Shown: positions 1-9,899 of the stretch, one piece after another
How the letters are laid out: each line of letters opens with the position of its first letter
Position numbering within the stretch: position 1 is the first letter of the stretch
From: Chaetoderma sp. LZ-2023a
Lineage: Eukaryota; Mollusca; Caudofoveata; Chaetodermatida; Chaetodermatidae
Reading direction: 5' to 3'
Assembly (NCBI GenBank): GCA_034401795.1
Contig: CM067367.1
Span: 85,702,079-85,766,078, forward strand
Length of the DNA stretch: 64,000 nt
Notes under the pieces: model-generated
Database searches by the model: none
The model's input: the letters and a program-made list of their open reading frames with translations, nothing else
What the model was told of the DNA's origin: nothing
Position numbers and translations under genes: made by a program

Positions 1-1080
1 GGAGGCTGAGGTTGTCCCAAGCCAGGCTTCTAGTGGGGTGGAACATATAATATGTAGCATGGAAGTGAAGAAGCTTGATGAGGCCTTGGCTTGTTGTGGA
101 GAACAGGAAAACCACACAGCTCGGAGCACCCCTTGTCCAAAACACGAAACAGCCAAACCACCCTATCCAAGTCACATTGGTAAGACCACCCCGACTCCAA
201 TTGGCGTCTCTCATTTCTGCACTGAGCTCGGACATCACACATCCCATCCCTCTCACACTCCACTCGTCGTCTGTTGACTGTCCATCTTCAGATATGAGAG
301 AGACTACTGTTTCAGAGGAGGGAGCCTCCTGCACCACAGGCACCCCCACATATGTTGGTGAGTGGGGAGGCGGCCTGTTCAGTAGACTCTTGGCTCGATT
401 TTTCCCCCGTCCGATGCAACCCCTCCACAAACGCCTCATCACCCCCACCTGACCCACCCACCCCCGTGAGCAGTCAGAACATCACATAAAGACACAAAGC
501 AACAGAAGCGACAAAATCACGCTTGCCCTCAAGGCTGGATACCTCAATTATTTAATGCGCAAACACTACATACACGACCGGTTATAGGAGATATAATGGA
601 AAGATTCTACATCCCATTACAATGAACAGCTTATTCGTCGCCAACTAAGTATGTCATCAACAGTATAACAGCATGCGAGCAAGCAATCCCGCATACATCC
701 GCCAGCAGACTTATTCAGGCCGCCAAGATCCAGAAACTCACCACCAGCACCACTTCTTCACGCCTCATCACTGCATTCAGAAGACAGAAATCCGCACCAG
801 CTATCATCACTACCACCGCGATGACTACCATGATGACAGCAACCACCACGACCGATCAGACACCCAGCACCACATTAGTTCATCACATCACACCAATGTC
901 GACACTTCATGTGCTAGACAAAAAATTTCCCAATCTATCTGCTACCTCCTCCGACAGTAGTGCGGAAGATGTTCCTGAAAGTATCTCAGCATCTCAACTA
1001 CACCCACCACATCCCACACATGCAGATCGCGGCACCCAAACCTGTTGGGGTAACTTTTTAGCTGATACCTAAGGCCATTA
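1..1080 (+). pseudogene. 3' end of a gypsy-like retroelement, plus strand
   Basis: From about 660 to 1250 this stretch is homologous to the reverse complement of 3560-3900, the 3' tail of gypsy element 1. Both contain a peptide reading like TYSGRQDPETHH and later a tail running through the bases ttgaaaccccatccctaggc. The open pieces at 75-452, 673-960 and 821-1072 are rich in Thr, Ser, His and Pro, as in the tail of element 1. One ends with a GTQT motif shortly before its stop, resembling the STQT motif near the 3' end of gypsy element 2. No RT or integrase lies in the window for this copy, so it enters from the left edge. Frames are broken and it is presumably dead. The link beyond the tail is inference. 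Confidence 0.45.
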
Positions 1081-1880
1081 CTGTCGCGGATTCAGCAAAA
1101 TGTTTATTAAGTTGTGTGGAAAAGTGAATTATGCTTATTATGTTTATTTTTTAAATACTATTATTATTATTAATGAAAGTTTTTAAAATTGAAACCCCAT
1201 CCCTAGGCTGGCCATGGTCATCCTACACATTGATGCTAATTATCGCATAGCTGTGTCTCACCAATAATCGCTGCGGATTCCTAGGCTGCAATCACATTCT
1301 ATATGGTGTAAGTATGCCGCATACTGCAGCGAACATATCATTATCCCGATCATGCTGTCCTAGCAATTGCTGGGGCCACCTGATGGCTGTCTAATGTTTT
1401 AGGAACATTATTATTATTATTAACATACTATTTTTCTTATTATTTTTCTTCTTGTTTTAGGTAACGAGACGGATATTGGCTGGCGAGAGCCATCCATGTG
1501 GATTTGCAATAATGGCCCACCCTGTATGCATGTCCTCATATATCGACATGCATATGTAATTTACTGTTTTAAAATTTGTGATATGTATATAAATATATTA
1601 TCCATCACCAAAGAGAACGCCCAATCTATTTATCTACAATCAAAGTGATGAAACAAATAAAAGAGCACGCCCCGCAGCATGAAACAAAAGAAAAAGAAAA
1701 AGCCCAGAAAAATAAATACTGGGTCAAAAATCAAAATCAAATATATGCCGCCCTCCCCGAACTCTTTCACATGCCTCTATGCCTTCTCTGATAATCTACA
1801 CATCTCCCACGTCACTACTCCTCTCGGCCACATGCCTACCTGAGAAGTCTATAATTCTCGCCTAGCGTGTGCCCTGTACG
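1081..1880. other. Noncoding tail and AT-rich spacer
   Basis: It begins with the gypsy-type tail, whose region around 1180-1215 is shared with the reverse complement of 3580-3615. The rest is AT-rich spacer with two short ATT runs (near 1155 and 1410). I see no ORF, RNA gene or clear repeat boundary. Confidence 0.4.
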
Positions 1881-1925
1881 TTCGATCCACGATGGCGGTA
1901 TCATTCGTCATAGGTGCCAAACTAG

Positions 1926-1953
1926 GAGGGGGGTGGGGGGGGGGGGGGGGGGG
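1926..1953 (+). repeat. Poly-G tract
   Basis: G-runs broken by single T bases end in an uninterrupted run of about twenty G. It could form a G-quadruplex, and its length in an assembly is unreliable. It interrupts X copy A where copies B and C have ordinary sequence, so it is local slippage. Confidence 0.9.
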
Positions 1954-2438
1954 GTGTAGTGCAGATTGACCGGTCAGGAACAAACCATCCCAGCTCGTCT
2001 GGGTACGGGACGGCCAGGCCGGGTACGTTTCAAGCACGCCCCCACCCCCTCCCTGGATAGGATGATTATGAGAGTGTTGTAAAATGGCTAAGTTCATAAG
2101 ATCGCATAGCGCGCACACGCAGCCATCAAAGATTGCTTGACAATGCGTGTTAGCATTGAGCAGAAAAAGCATCTCAAACAGTACCTAGTTGGTACTCGTA
2201 ATCCTTTTAAATTGCATCTTTCTCGCCATTCCTGGTCTCAATTCTGACCAGAATGACGGATTCCAAAACTCTTTACCATTTTTAAATCGGTTAAGAATTA
2301 GCTGAGTTATGGCTAAATGAGCCCACTTATTCCATTTTCAAAATATTGAACCCCATAGGCTTAGCGCATGTATGCTTTCATTACATGGGTACTATAGCAC
2401 GTCACGTGACCCGATTCCCTCACTCTGAAGCGCTCTCG

Positions 2439-2486
2439 CTGATTCGCTGTGGCGTTCCATCTGTGACGTCACAGGCAGTATATAAA
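2439..2486 (+). promoter_or_regulatory. Promoter-like block of X copy A (CRE, TATA)
   Basis: A full CRE palindrome TGACGTCA lies at 2464-2471 and TATAAA at 2481-2486, preceded by a degenerate CCAAT-like GATTCGCT. The same order recurs in copies B and C, where the first element is an intact GATTGGCT. Conservation across diverged copies supports a pol II promoter, as in an LTR U3. Activity is not shown. Confidence 0.55.
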
Positions 2487-3222
2487 GGGTTAAAAATTAG
2501 TTTCTAGAGGACCTTGACAGGCTCGTTATATGATTCTGGAACACTCATCTCATGATAAGTACGCACGCATCTACTGAGGGCGATGTTCCATAGGGTGGCC
2601 TCACGACCACCAAACATTCTCGCCCGTCAGACCTGTATATTAAAAGGTAGTTAGCTTACATTGCCAATTGCGGCTAAAAACTAGACTTGTACACCATAAC
2701 TAAACGATAGGGTAGGAATTAGCCGAAGGCCCGCATAAATAATGTGGCAACTACTAATACAGAATTTTGGAACCTACTAAAACCTACTATTTTCACATGA
2801 TGGTGGTGTTGAATTCTGTGGAAATCATCCACCTTCACATAAAACAGCGTGCATCACATACTTTAGTTTTAATAGGAGAGTGGCCCTTTATGTCATCTCT
2901 CTTCCTTTGCTTCGGCGTTGGAGGCATTTTCCCGTGACAGATATCCACGCGAGGCACTTTCCTCTCACAACAAAATAATGTTCTGTAGGGGTTAATTTGG
3001 TTTTTATTAAGCTAGCCAAGTAGCCGTGCTAGGACCCTCCGTTACGGGGATACCTCACGGATCTCACTCTGTGAGGTACCTCTGGTGAGGACCACGATTA
3101 TGAGTCGTCAACCCGACCCCATGTACTACACCTCCTCCAGGTAGCAGCAAATGAGTACGATTGTTTGACTGTTACCACATTAATTATTGTATGTATCTTT
3201 AACGTTATTTCCCGGCCATAAA

Positions 3223-3342
3223 ATGAAGCCGTGGAACCGTCACACCAGTGACACCAATAGCGTGGACGAGACAGTGAGGTTCAACTTTGGCAGCGATGGT
3301 CGCAGGGCCCCACTGAAATATAAACGTTCCACTGGCTCTTGA
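3223..3342 (+). CDS. Short TNSxDETV ORF of X family, copy A
   Basis: This is a 39-codon ORF from ATG at 3223. It contains TNSVDETVRFN followed by DGRRAP and STG before the stop. Copy B (31703-31825) reads TNSWDETVVFN, DGHTAP, STG. The fragment at 19535-19618 reads TNSMDETVVWN. Between A and B most codon differences in the core are synonymous, including a Ser AGC/TCT exchange that needs several base changes. That pattern means selection on the protein in this frame. Sequence after the stop still resembles copy B at protein level, so this is probably the N-terminus of a longer protein broken by mutation. I do not recognise the family. Confidence 0.5.
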   Translation: MKPWNRHTSDTNSVDETVRFNFGSDGRRAPLKYKRSTGS

Positions 3343-3497
3343 AGTCGGTTTCTGCAACGATCTGGCAACGTGCAACTCCAGCTCCGCAACCCCGAGATCC
3401 ACGGCTAACAAGCTATCTTTCTCTGCCATGCCGGGCACCTGTGGTGCTGTGGAATGGGAACATCCGGCGGACCAGTGCACATAATCGGAGGTAAGCT

Positions 3498-3563
3498 GTT
3501 GAATATTTTGAAACTAATTTGACTGGAAGTTGTTGCTGCCTTGGATATATATAAATATTCAAC
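3498..3563. repeat. TTGAATATTTT hairpin-motif copy
   Basis: It starts GTTGAATATTTTGAAAC, runs through AATTTGACTGGAAGTTGTTGCTGCC and ends AAATATTCAAC. Only the outer arms are still complementary. It belongs to the dispersed hairpin family seen at 43.3-44.3, 53.1, 56.9, 59.6 and 61.7-62.6 kb. Confidence 0.7.
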
Positions 3564-3896
3564 AAGATCCTAGTCAAGGATGACCTTAGTCAGCCTAGGG
3601 ATGGGGTTTCAATTTTATAAAACATTTATCATAATTAGAAAAGTATTTCAAAAGTAAGCATATGCAGTTTCGACATGCGGCTAATGGTGGCAACTGTAGT
3701 GATGATTGGTGTCCAGATAGTCTCAGTTGCTGTGGATGCTGTCATCATTGCGGTGGTAGTGGTGGTGTGCACGTAGTGGCTGGTACTAGAGGGGGTGATG
3801 GTGTGCGATGATGTGGCTGCTGCAGTGATGGTGAGTTTCCTGATTTTGGCGGCCTGAATAAGCCTACTTGCAAAGGTATTTGGTAAAGCTTGGATG

Positions 3897-4619
3897 TCAG
3901 GTTGGTGTGCGATGTGGCATTTTCCCCAAGTACACTTTGTCTGGTGTGGTGGCCTTGCGGATTGTAGGGTTGACTGATGTGGTGTGGTGAGTCCTGGATG
4001 TGATGCTGATGACGTTGGTTGCAGTGGTGCTGGTGCTGAGCGATGGTGCGGTCATGGTGTGGACTTCCTTGGCCGCCTTCTTGTTAGTCGTCAAGTCTGG
4101 TGGTGATGCGAAACTATCTGATATGTCGAGCAATGTTTTTGATAACCTAGGTAATGTTTTTGGCACTGTTAACATGACTGATGCGGATGTGGCTGTTGCG
4201 GATGTTGCTGGTTTAGGAACTGAGGGTATTGGTGTGGTAGGTACTGCTGTGGTGGTTACCCCTGAAGTAGATGCCGGTGCGGATGCGGAAGTGGTTGTGG
4301 AATGCTGTGAGCAAGTTTGCCGTCTCTTTGCTCTCTTCACTTTTGCCATCTTTGCGGTTGGAACTACTTGCACAGGCTGATGTGCTTCCAATAATGGACT
4401 GATGATGTCGACTGTCTCGACTTGTCCTCCGGGGTTAAGAATAACTAATAAAACGTGCTGTTTGGTGAATGAGGTGTGCATGATTCTGTAATGAGTGGCT
4501 GAATACAGGTATTTACAGTCTGAACAATATGCTTGCTGGAGCAAATGGTCTTGGTCTACCTGCAATTTTAAGTCTGAGTTTCTGGAGGATTCACGCTTAC
4601 ACGGCTGTCCATTATACAA
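3897..4619 (-). CDS. 3' ORF of gypsy element 1 (Thr/Ser/Pro-rich)
   Basis: This ORF of about 240 codons lies after the integrase. The first 60 residues contain a paired-cysteine segment YCSDCKYLYSATHY. The rest is a low-complexity Thr/Ser/Pro/Ala tail with a basic KVKRAKRRQ patch near residue 93. The tail continues, with stops, to about 3560 and matches plus-strand 660-1250. The position fits an extra ORF or the extreme integrase C-terminus. I see no signal peptide or membrane segment, so an envelope role is not supported. Confidence 0.5.
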   Translation of the reverse strand: MYNGQPCKRESSRNSDLKLQVDQDHLLQQAYCSDCKYLYSATHYRIMHTSFTKQHVLLVILNPGGQVETVDIISPLLEAHQPVQVVPTAKMAKVKRAKRRQTCSQHSTTTSASAPASTSGVTTTAVPTTPIPSVPKPATSATATSASVMLTVPKTLPRLSKTLLDISDSFASPPDLTTNKKAAKEVHTMTAPSLSTSTTATNVISITSRTHHTTSVNPTIRKATTPDKVYLGKMPHRTPT

Positions 4620-4854
4620 AAGTGAGGTATACGAAGCTATGTCTATGTTTAAATTGAAAAACCGGCCTCACTCGTGGCTACCACTCAGGCGATGGAGGAG
4701 GCGAGAGGTGATGAGCCAGGCCATAGACTGCTAACGCAATCACGCTCTCCCACCCCTATAGTTGGAGTAATAGCATGAAGTGGATGGGAATGGGAAGAGG
4801 TCGGCGGAACAACTTTTCCATCCTTCCCTTTGGACAGCAAAAACGAGAATATCT

Positions 4855-5388
4855 TCAGATATGACTTCCCAGACCTGGAGACCCACTCTGAGGAGGGAGA
4901 GGGCGAGTACGTGGTTCGCCATCATCCTCACCGTTAGCCGGATGTTCACCCAACTGCTGGCTTGGTAGGAGAGGAGCTGAACTAGTACCGCGGTGCTCAG
5001 TGCTAATGTCGGGAATACTTGTTTCCGTAGATACATCGGTCTGGGTACCAGTGTTATGCGTATTGCCCAGCCCGTGCTCTGGCACTGGGTAGTCGCTAAC
5101 ACAAGGTTTAAGACTATCGAAGTGGATGACTGAGATCAAGCCATCCGAAGCGCAGATTTCGTAGGTCACGTCCGACAGCTTACCTACTACCACATAAGGG
5201 CCTTTCCACTGGTAATTCAGTTTACTTAGCACATTTGTAGAACATTGCGTATCGTGAACCCTAACCATTTTCCCCACCTTATATGGGTCCCCATGTACCT
5301 GCTGGTCATGCCAGGTTTTCTGACGCCGGTGTACAGTGGAGAGTGTTTCTCTCACTAGCTCATGGGCCTGTTCTATCTGCTGCCGCAT
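4855..5388 (-). pseudogene. Integrase C-terminal region, gypsy element 1
   Basis: An ORF of 177 codons. Residues 1-45 resemble the helical linker after the integrase core, with MRQQIEQAHELVRE. Residues 46-95 hold the SH3-like C-terminal domain with NYQWKGPYVVVGKLSDVTYEI and VIHFDSLKPC. A tail contains GTQTDVSTETSIPDI. The same KGPYxV, VIHFDxLKPC and GTQTD landmarks occur in gypsy element 2 at 34636-35046, which confirms homology. The true reading frame starts upstream in a frame lost by mutation, so the Met is only the first in this open stretch. Confidence 0.8.
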
Positions 5389-5464
5389 GAGCTCTACATA
5401 GAGAGAGGGTGAGTTTTCCTCTCATGGAATTCTGGGCATGGCCAGATCCAAAGGTAACACTAAT

Positions 5465-6487
5465 TCACAGCCTAACATTAACTGAGCAGGGGTCGCCACG
5501 ATCTCCATGCGGATGATATGGTGTTATCTTGACTACAAGAAACATTTTGCAGAGCTCAGAGATCAGCCAGCTCTCAAAATTACTACCGTGGTCGGAATGT
5601 AACTCATAGGGCATTCCAAAGCAGCAGAACACATTGCTGGACAGAACCTCCACAACTGCAGATGCCTCTTGGTCTGGTAAAGTGAATGCGTCTACCCACT
5701 TTGTAAAGTAGTCTTGTAATATGAGGGTGTACTTGTTTCCTGCATCTGCCATATTCAAGGGTCCGATCACATCAATAGCCACGCACTCCCACAGTGCACC
5801 CACTTTAAGTTGTAATGGCGGGGTGTGGTGCTGGCCAACAGCACGTCTTTGACATGGGATGCATTTGGCGACCCATACCTTGACACTATCGTGTATCACG
5901 ATCCAGTGGAATCTCTGTTTGATCCACTCTGATGTTCTCTCCACAGCTAAATGGCCAGCGTTGTCATGTAATTGCTGAAGTATCATGGCATTATAATGCT
6001 CAGGAAGTATTATCCGGTTATTCAGGTAGAGAATGTCATTGTACACATGGCACTCACCAAACTGCTGATAATAATATTTAGCTATTGCGGATAAAGGGCT
6101 AACAGATTCCTTTGGAGGACGTACCCCCTCCAGGATACACACATATATTCCTCGTGTCTGCGCATCTGGTGCGTGTTTGTGAGTGAGCTTCTCCGCATTC
6201 CAGTATGTGCACCGCAGTTCTGGGAATATGGGATCTGGCTGTGTCATGGTGGTGGCCACTTCTTGTTCATCCTTGAGCCAGATTCTGCTCACGGCATCGG
6301 CATTTCCATGCAGCTTGCCAGGTCTATGAACAACATTGAAGTTGAAGGCCTGCAAGGATTCCTTCCACCGCGTTACCTGGCCCTCTGGATTTTTTAGGTT
6401 TTTGAGCCAGCATAGTGAGGTGTGATCTGTAAGTAGAGTAAACGGGCGTCCGTACAAAAAGTGTTTATAGTACTTAACAAAGTACAC
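5465..6487 (-). pseudogene. RNase H to integrase region, gypsy element 1
   Basis: An ORF of 340 codons. Residues 1-70 are the end of RNase H (LLTDHTSLCWLKNL, then HRPGKLHGNADAVSR). Residues about 170-215 form the HHCC zinc-binding domain (HDNAGHLAVER ... CIPCQRR). Residues about 230-330 are the integrase core with the first Asp in AIDVIGPL and the second in SDHGSNFES. After YHPHGD the sequence jumps to what element 2 carries some 50 codons later (PAQLMLG..LPLDLAMPR), so the segment with the third catalytic residue, Glu, is missing and the frame shifts. The integrase cannot be active. Confidence 0.88.
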
Positions 6488-6533
6488 TGCAGCTAATAAC
6501 TCTCGCTTGGTGGTTGCCTAACATTTCTCTGTT

Positions 6534-6806
6534 TTATTCAGTATGTGAACTATAACCCAGTACCTGTTCAGTTCCATCTTCTGTGACATGTGATAGAACA
6601 GCGCCTATTGCATAAGCAGACGCATTAGTGTCTAAGATTAAATCGAGGTTAGGGTTAGGATGAGCAAAAATAGGTACAGTTGTTAACTGGTTCTTCAACA
6701 CCCTGAAGGAAACCTCACACTCACATGTCCACTCGAATGGTCGATCCTTTTCACAGATCTGGAACAGGGGGACACCATCTCGCTGAAATGACAGATGTAC
6801 CAGCAA
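6534..6806 (-). pseudogene. RT thumb to RNase H junction, gypsy element 1
   Basis: A 90-codon open piece. FEWTCECEVSFRVLKNQL is the usual connection after the gypsy RT thumb. LILDTNASAYAIGAVLSH carries the first catalytic Asp of RNase H. A stop and a frameshift separate it from the rest of RNase H at 6487. The matching piece of element 2 is 36356-36724. Confidence 0.8.
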
Positions 6807-7033
6807 TACTACTGGCAGATCCCAAGGAAACTTCGAGGATTTGCTACGGAAATTACCATCTGCCAGTCAGCCACTGCTTGTGTTTTTTAGGGTTACGTGG
6901 CCACTCCATCCGTGGATATTACATGTCCCAGGAACTCGAAACTTTGTCTGAAGAAATGGCACTTCTTGCGTTTGAGCTTGAGGTTAGCAGTACGAAACTG
7001 CATCAGAACTTTGTCCAAGTTGGAAATAGTCTG

Positions 7034-7228
7034 CTAAAACGAAGAGCCAAAAACGATAACGTCATCGAGGTAGCAGAGGCAGATTTCCCATTGCAGGATG
7101 GTTAATACATGCTCAATGAGACGCTCGAATGTTCCAGGAGTGTTGCACAAAGCATAGCGCATCTTGCAGAATTGGAAAAGACTGTTTCTGCAGACGAATG
7201 CGGTCTTCTCCCGATCAGCCTCATCCAT
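7034..7228 (-). pseudogene. Reverse transcriptase palm with YLDD, gypsy element 1
   Basis: A 64-codon piece with FCKMRYALCNTPGTFERLI followed by CLCYLDDVIVFG. The YLDD box is the RT active site of the Ty3/gypsy group. The piece is bounded by stops and the adjoining RT motifs are in other frames. Confidence 0.85.
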
Positions 7229-7464
7229 GGCTACCTGCCAGTATCCGCTTGCCAGGTCAAATGTACAGAACCATTTGTCTCTGGAAAACGAATCTAATGT
7301 CTAATCTATCCGAGGTAATGGATACGCGTCTTTGATGCTTAGATCATTAAGGTGGTGGTAGTCAATGCAAAACCGTAAAGATTCGTCTTTCTTGCCTGCA
7401 TGTACTATGGGACTGGTCTAGGGGGATGCTGGAGGCTCTATTATGCCTGTCCACAACATATCAT

Positions 7465-7689
7465 TCACCTATTGGTGTGCTTCTGCCTCGTTGTGTATGG
7501 GAAGATAACGTACTGGTTGTCGTACAGGTCGGTTGTTCCCGGTGTCAATGGAGTGATGCGTGAAGTAAGTTTCTCCCAGTTCGATACCCCTGTGGAAAAA
7601 CTCTCCTGGTATTCAAACAGTATCCGTCGTACATCACGTTTGTGAGATTGCGTTGATCCTACTGTGGCAAGCAAGTATAAGTCATGCAA
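7465..7689 (-). pseudogene. Protease-RT linker, gypsy element 1
   Basis: A 74-codon piece reading LHDLYLLATVG near its start, then DVRRILFEYQESFSTG and TPLTPGTTDL, ending with PYTTRQKHTN. This is the conserved approach to gypsy RT, where short ILxEYxxxF and I.TGxxxPI-like motifs precede the fingers. Element 2 retains a matching LYDIDLCATMG stretch in the complement of 37430-37480. Confidence 0.6.
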
Positions 7690-7724
7690 ATGTTCTGGAA
7701 TGTTGTCATCAGAAGCTGTTGTTG

Positions 7725-8462
7725 TTATGGGTGTAGTGGGGGCTGTCTCCCGTGATTCACGTCCACCAAATGGTCACAGTGAATGCCTTGGACAAGCGTT
7801 ATTGAGTCAGCTGTTCCATTGATTACCCGGAACCGTATTTGGTTCTTGTTGGTGGTGTCCACTATCATCCATGGACTCGTGCATTGGGAGGTGATCATGT
7901 ACTCACGGTTGGGTTCCAGCAAAGCTATGTGTGTGTGTGTGTTGTCTGCTAACTGTGGTGTGGTGGCCCATAAAATTTCCTCCTGTCCCGGTGCAACTGT
8001 TGCTGCAGAAGCTAAAATCACCACACAAGTGTCGTACTGTGATGATCCCGGTCCAAGGGGTATGTGACGGCCGTGTATGTCTAATTCCTGTTGTCTGCAG
8101 TGAATGGCAACTTCACTGCCGCTGAGAAAATCAGAACCTAACAGGGCATCGTTTTGGATAGAGGCGATGACAACTTGCTGGATGAATTGCATCTCCTCTA
8201 TCTGTATTACGATGTGTATAGTACCAGCCATTGGAATGCCAGCCCCGCTGGATGTTTGCAAAAATATGTTTGATGTCCTAAAGCGTGGTTTCTGATGAGG
8301 TGGGATGCTTTCATAGAGACACGTGTTAAAAACGGTGATGGAAGCTCCAGTGTCTACTCTGGCACTGGTAGGAAATCCACTTAACAAGCAAGCACACTTA
8401 TTGATGACTTTGTGGTGTGCTTGCAGGAGAGTCTGCAAGATGTCTGTCTGTGGAGTCTCCAT
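7725..8462 (-). CDS. Retropepsin-like aspartic protease, gypsy element 1
   Basis: An intact reading frame of 245 codons. The active-site motif ARVDTGASITVFNT lies near residue 35-48. A second typical element is DALLGSDFLSG near residue 107. Single-motif retropepsins act as dimers to cut the Gag-Pol polyprotein. The frame is unbroken for its whole length while its neighbours are interrupted. The first Met is only the first in the open stretch, as the protein would be part of Gag-Pol. Confidence 0.8.
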   Translation of the reverse strand: METPQTDILQTLLQAHHKVINKCACLLSGFPTSARVDTGASITVFNTCLYESIPPHQKPRFRTSNIFLQTSSGAGIPMAGTIHIVIQIEEMQFIQQVVIASIQNDALLGSDFLSGSEVAIHCRQQELDIHGRHIPLGPGSSQYDTCVVILASAATVAPGQEEILWATTPQLADNTHTHIALLEPNREYMITSQCTSPWMIVDTTNKNQIRFRVINGTADSITLVQGIHCDHLVDVNHGRQPPLHP

Positions 8463-8499
8463 TGCTGTGGTGGTGTCATGTTTGTAGACGGCAGGTTTT

Positions 8500-9868
8500 C
8501 TATTGCTTCCGTGGGTGCGGTGGGTGGCTGAGTGAGGGAGGGACCAGCTGCTGGTTTTGTTTTGGCAACGACGAAACTGGGGGTAGCAGAGGTGCTATTT
8601 CTAATGCTGGTGGGGTGTACTGCGAGTTGGTGTACACAGTAGTTTGGATGGGACTTGAACTGTGCAGACATTTCGCCACCTGAGCCAGCCATATAGGGCA
8701 ACACATCATGGGATGTTTATGCGAGGCGCAAAAGAAAATCGTCGCTTGGCCGACATGTTGTTGGGGTTTCTTTTGCGGATCCATAATGTATGGTACTGTG
8801 CTCCATCCATATCACTACTGATGCTGCTGGGTGCGGGAGATGATGATGAGGGTGGGTGTGTATTGCATACCCCCAGAGGGCACCGTGTGTTAAGAGCCTT
8901 GGCTGTGGGTCATGGTGCTTAAATAAACGTTGTTTCAGTGGAGGTACTACAACCAACCACTGCCGTTTTACATAGGAAAGAGGGTTTAGTAGATGCGGTT
9001 ATTGCAGGGTCATAACTTTTCGCAGAAAGGGGTGATGTCGGTGCTGTGGATGCAGTCCGCATCGTAGGCACCGACTTGTGTGAAGCCGGGTTTTTTGTTA
9101 TGTATTGCTTTGTTGAGGTAGAGTTTGTGGTTGATGTTGGTGTATCCACCTGATGTTGTTGTTGATGGACCGCAGTTGAGCCGGGTTGCAGGAGTGGGTA
9201 CTAAAGTGACTCTCTAATCAGTGCCCGTTCTAGTTTGTCCGCTGCTCATGATGCGGTGTTCGATGATCAATAGCTGATGTAGTGGAAGGGGGATGGTGCA
9301 GACATCGCTCCTTTCAATGGCCTATCTGACCATCGCTCCTTCCAATGGCATATCTGACCACATCCAAAACACGTATTTGGTGGCTGGGTGTGCGGTGCGT
9401 TGCTTCTTGCTGGAGGTCGTGTAGTCTGTTAGGTCGCTTCTGCTGTGCTGTGTGTGGTGACCAGATTGGTGAGTGTGGAGATCTGCTTATTTATCTCTTC
9501 TAATGTGCCGTGTGTAGCTTTCTGATTGTTGTAGGTGTGCTGGTTCCCGCATCTTTGGCATTGTTTTGACTGGGGGAATGTTCTTGTTGTGGTGTGGTAC
9601 TTGTTTCTGTTGTTGTTGCTGTCTGTGTGTTGTCTGTGGTAATCCGAAGCTTGGCATCATTCAGCTCATTGTTTGGGTGTAATTGACGGTGATTGTTCTC
9701 TCTCTTGAGGAAGTTCTCTATCCGTACTGCTGTTGCGGTGAGAGTTTGAAAGGTTCCGTGCTCCATAAGGAACAGTTTTTCCTTATGGGCCAGTTCTCTG
9801 CTTAAAGTGTCAATGGATGTGTCGGGCTGAAGATGTGTTACTCCTTCACGATTGGTGCTGGGGTGCAC
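8500..9868 (-). pseudogene. gag remnant of gypsy element 1
   Basis: The piece at 9500-9868 reads FQTLTATAVRIENFLKRE, like a gypsy Gag capsid helix, then goes into low-complexity Thr/Gln. A piece at 8500-8784 has cysteines and histidines in FFCASHKHPMMCCP, which may be what is left of a zinc knuckle just ahead of the protease. Between them the frame is broken several times. Assignment is mainly by position. Confidence 0.45.
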
Positions 9869-9899
9869 ACTTGTGATGAGTCATCGAATGCCGCTGGCT

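Larger units (their letters stand above)
1885..3480 (+). repeat. Repeat family X, copy A (LTR-like leader plus short ORF)
   Basis: This copy aligns to other copies in the window. 1950-2310 matches the reverse complement of 32740-33060 (copy C) and the start of copy B (28400-28800). 2510-3180 matches the reverse complement of 21240-21960 (copy D) and plus-strand 31000-31560 (copy B). Shared landmarks include ggcccgcataaataa, a cgaggcact..cctctcac segment and a short inverted pair, ggggatacct/gaggtacctc. The order is a leader, a promoter-like block near 2464-2486, a noncoding stretch of about 650 bp, then a short ORF at 3223. It resembles a long LTR followed by the first coding region of a retroelement, but I cannot prove this. 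Minus-strand ORFs here look like shadows. Confidence 0.6.
3560..9870 (-). mobile_element. Ty3/gypsy-type LTR retrotransposon 1, degenerate
   Basis: Reading on the minus strand, the order is gag remnant (9868-8500), aspartic protease (8462-7725), reverse transcriptase (7690-6900), RNase H (6806-6300), integrase (about 6300-4855) and a low-complexity 3' ORF (4619-3897). PR-RT-RH-IN order with RNase H before integrase is the Ty3/gypsy hallmark. Frameshifts and stops separate the domains, and part of the integrase core is deleted. It is closely related to gypsy element 2 at 33.3-37.6 kb. I could not identify flanking LTRs. X copy A next to the 3' end is in the opposite orientation and so is not an obvious LTR of this copy. 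Confidence 0.85.

Noticed and set aside
3205..3480. 91-codon minus-strand ORF across X copy A
   Set aside because: Codon differences among copies are synonymous in the plus frame, so the minus ORF is a shadow.
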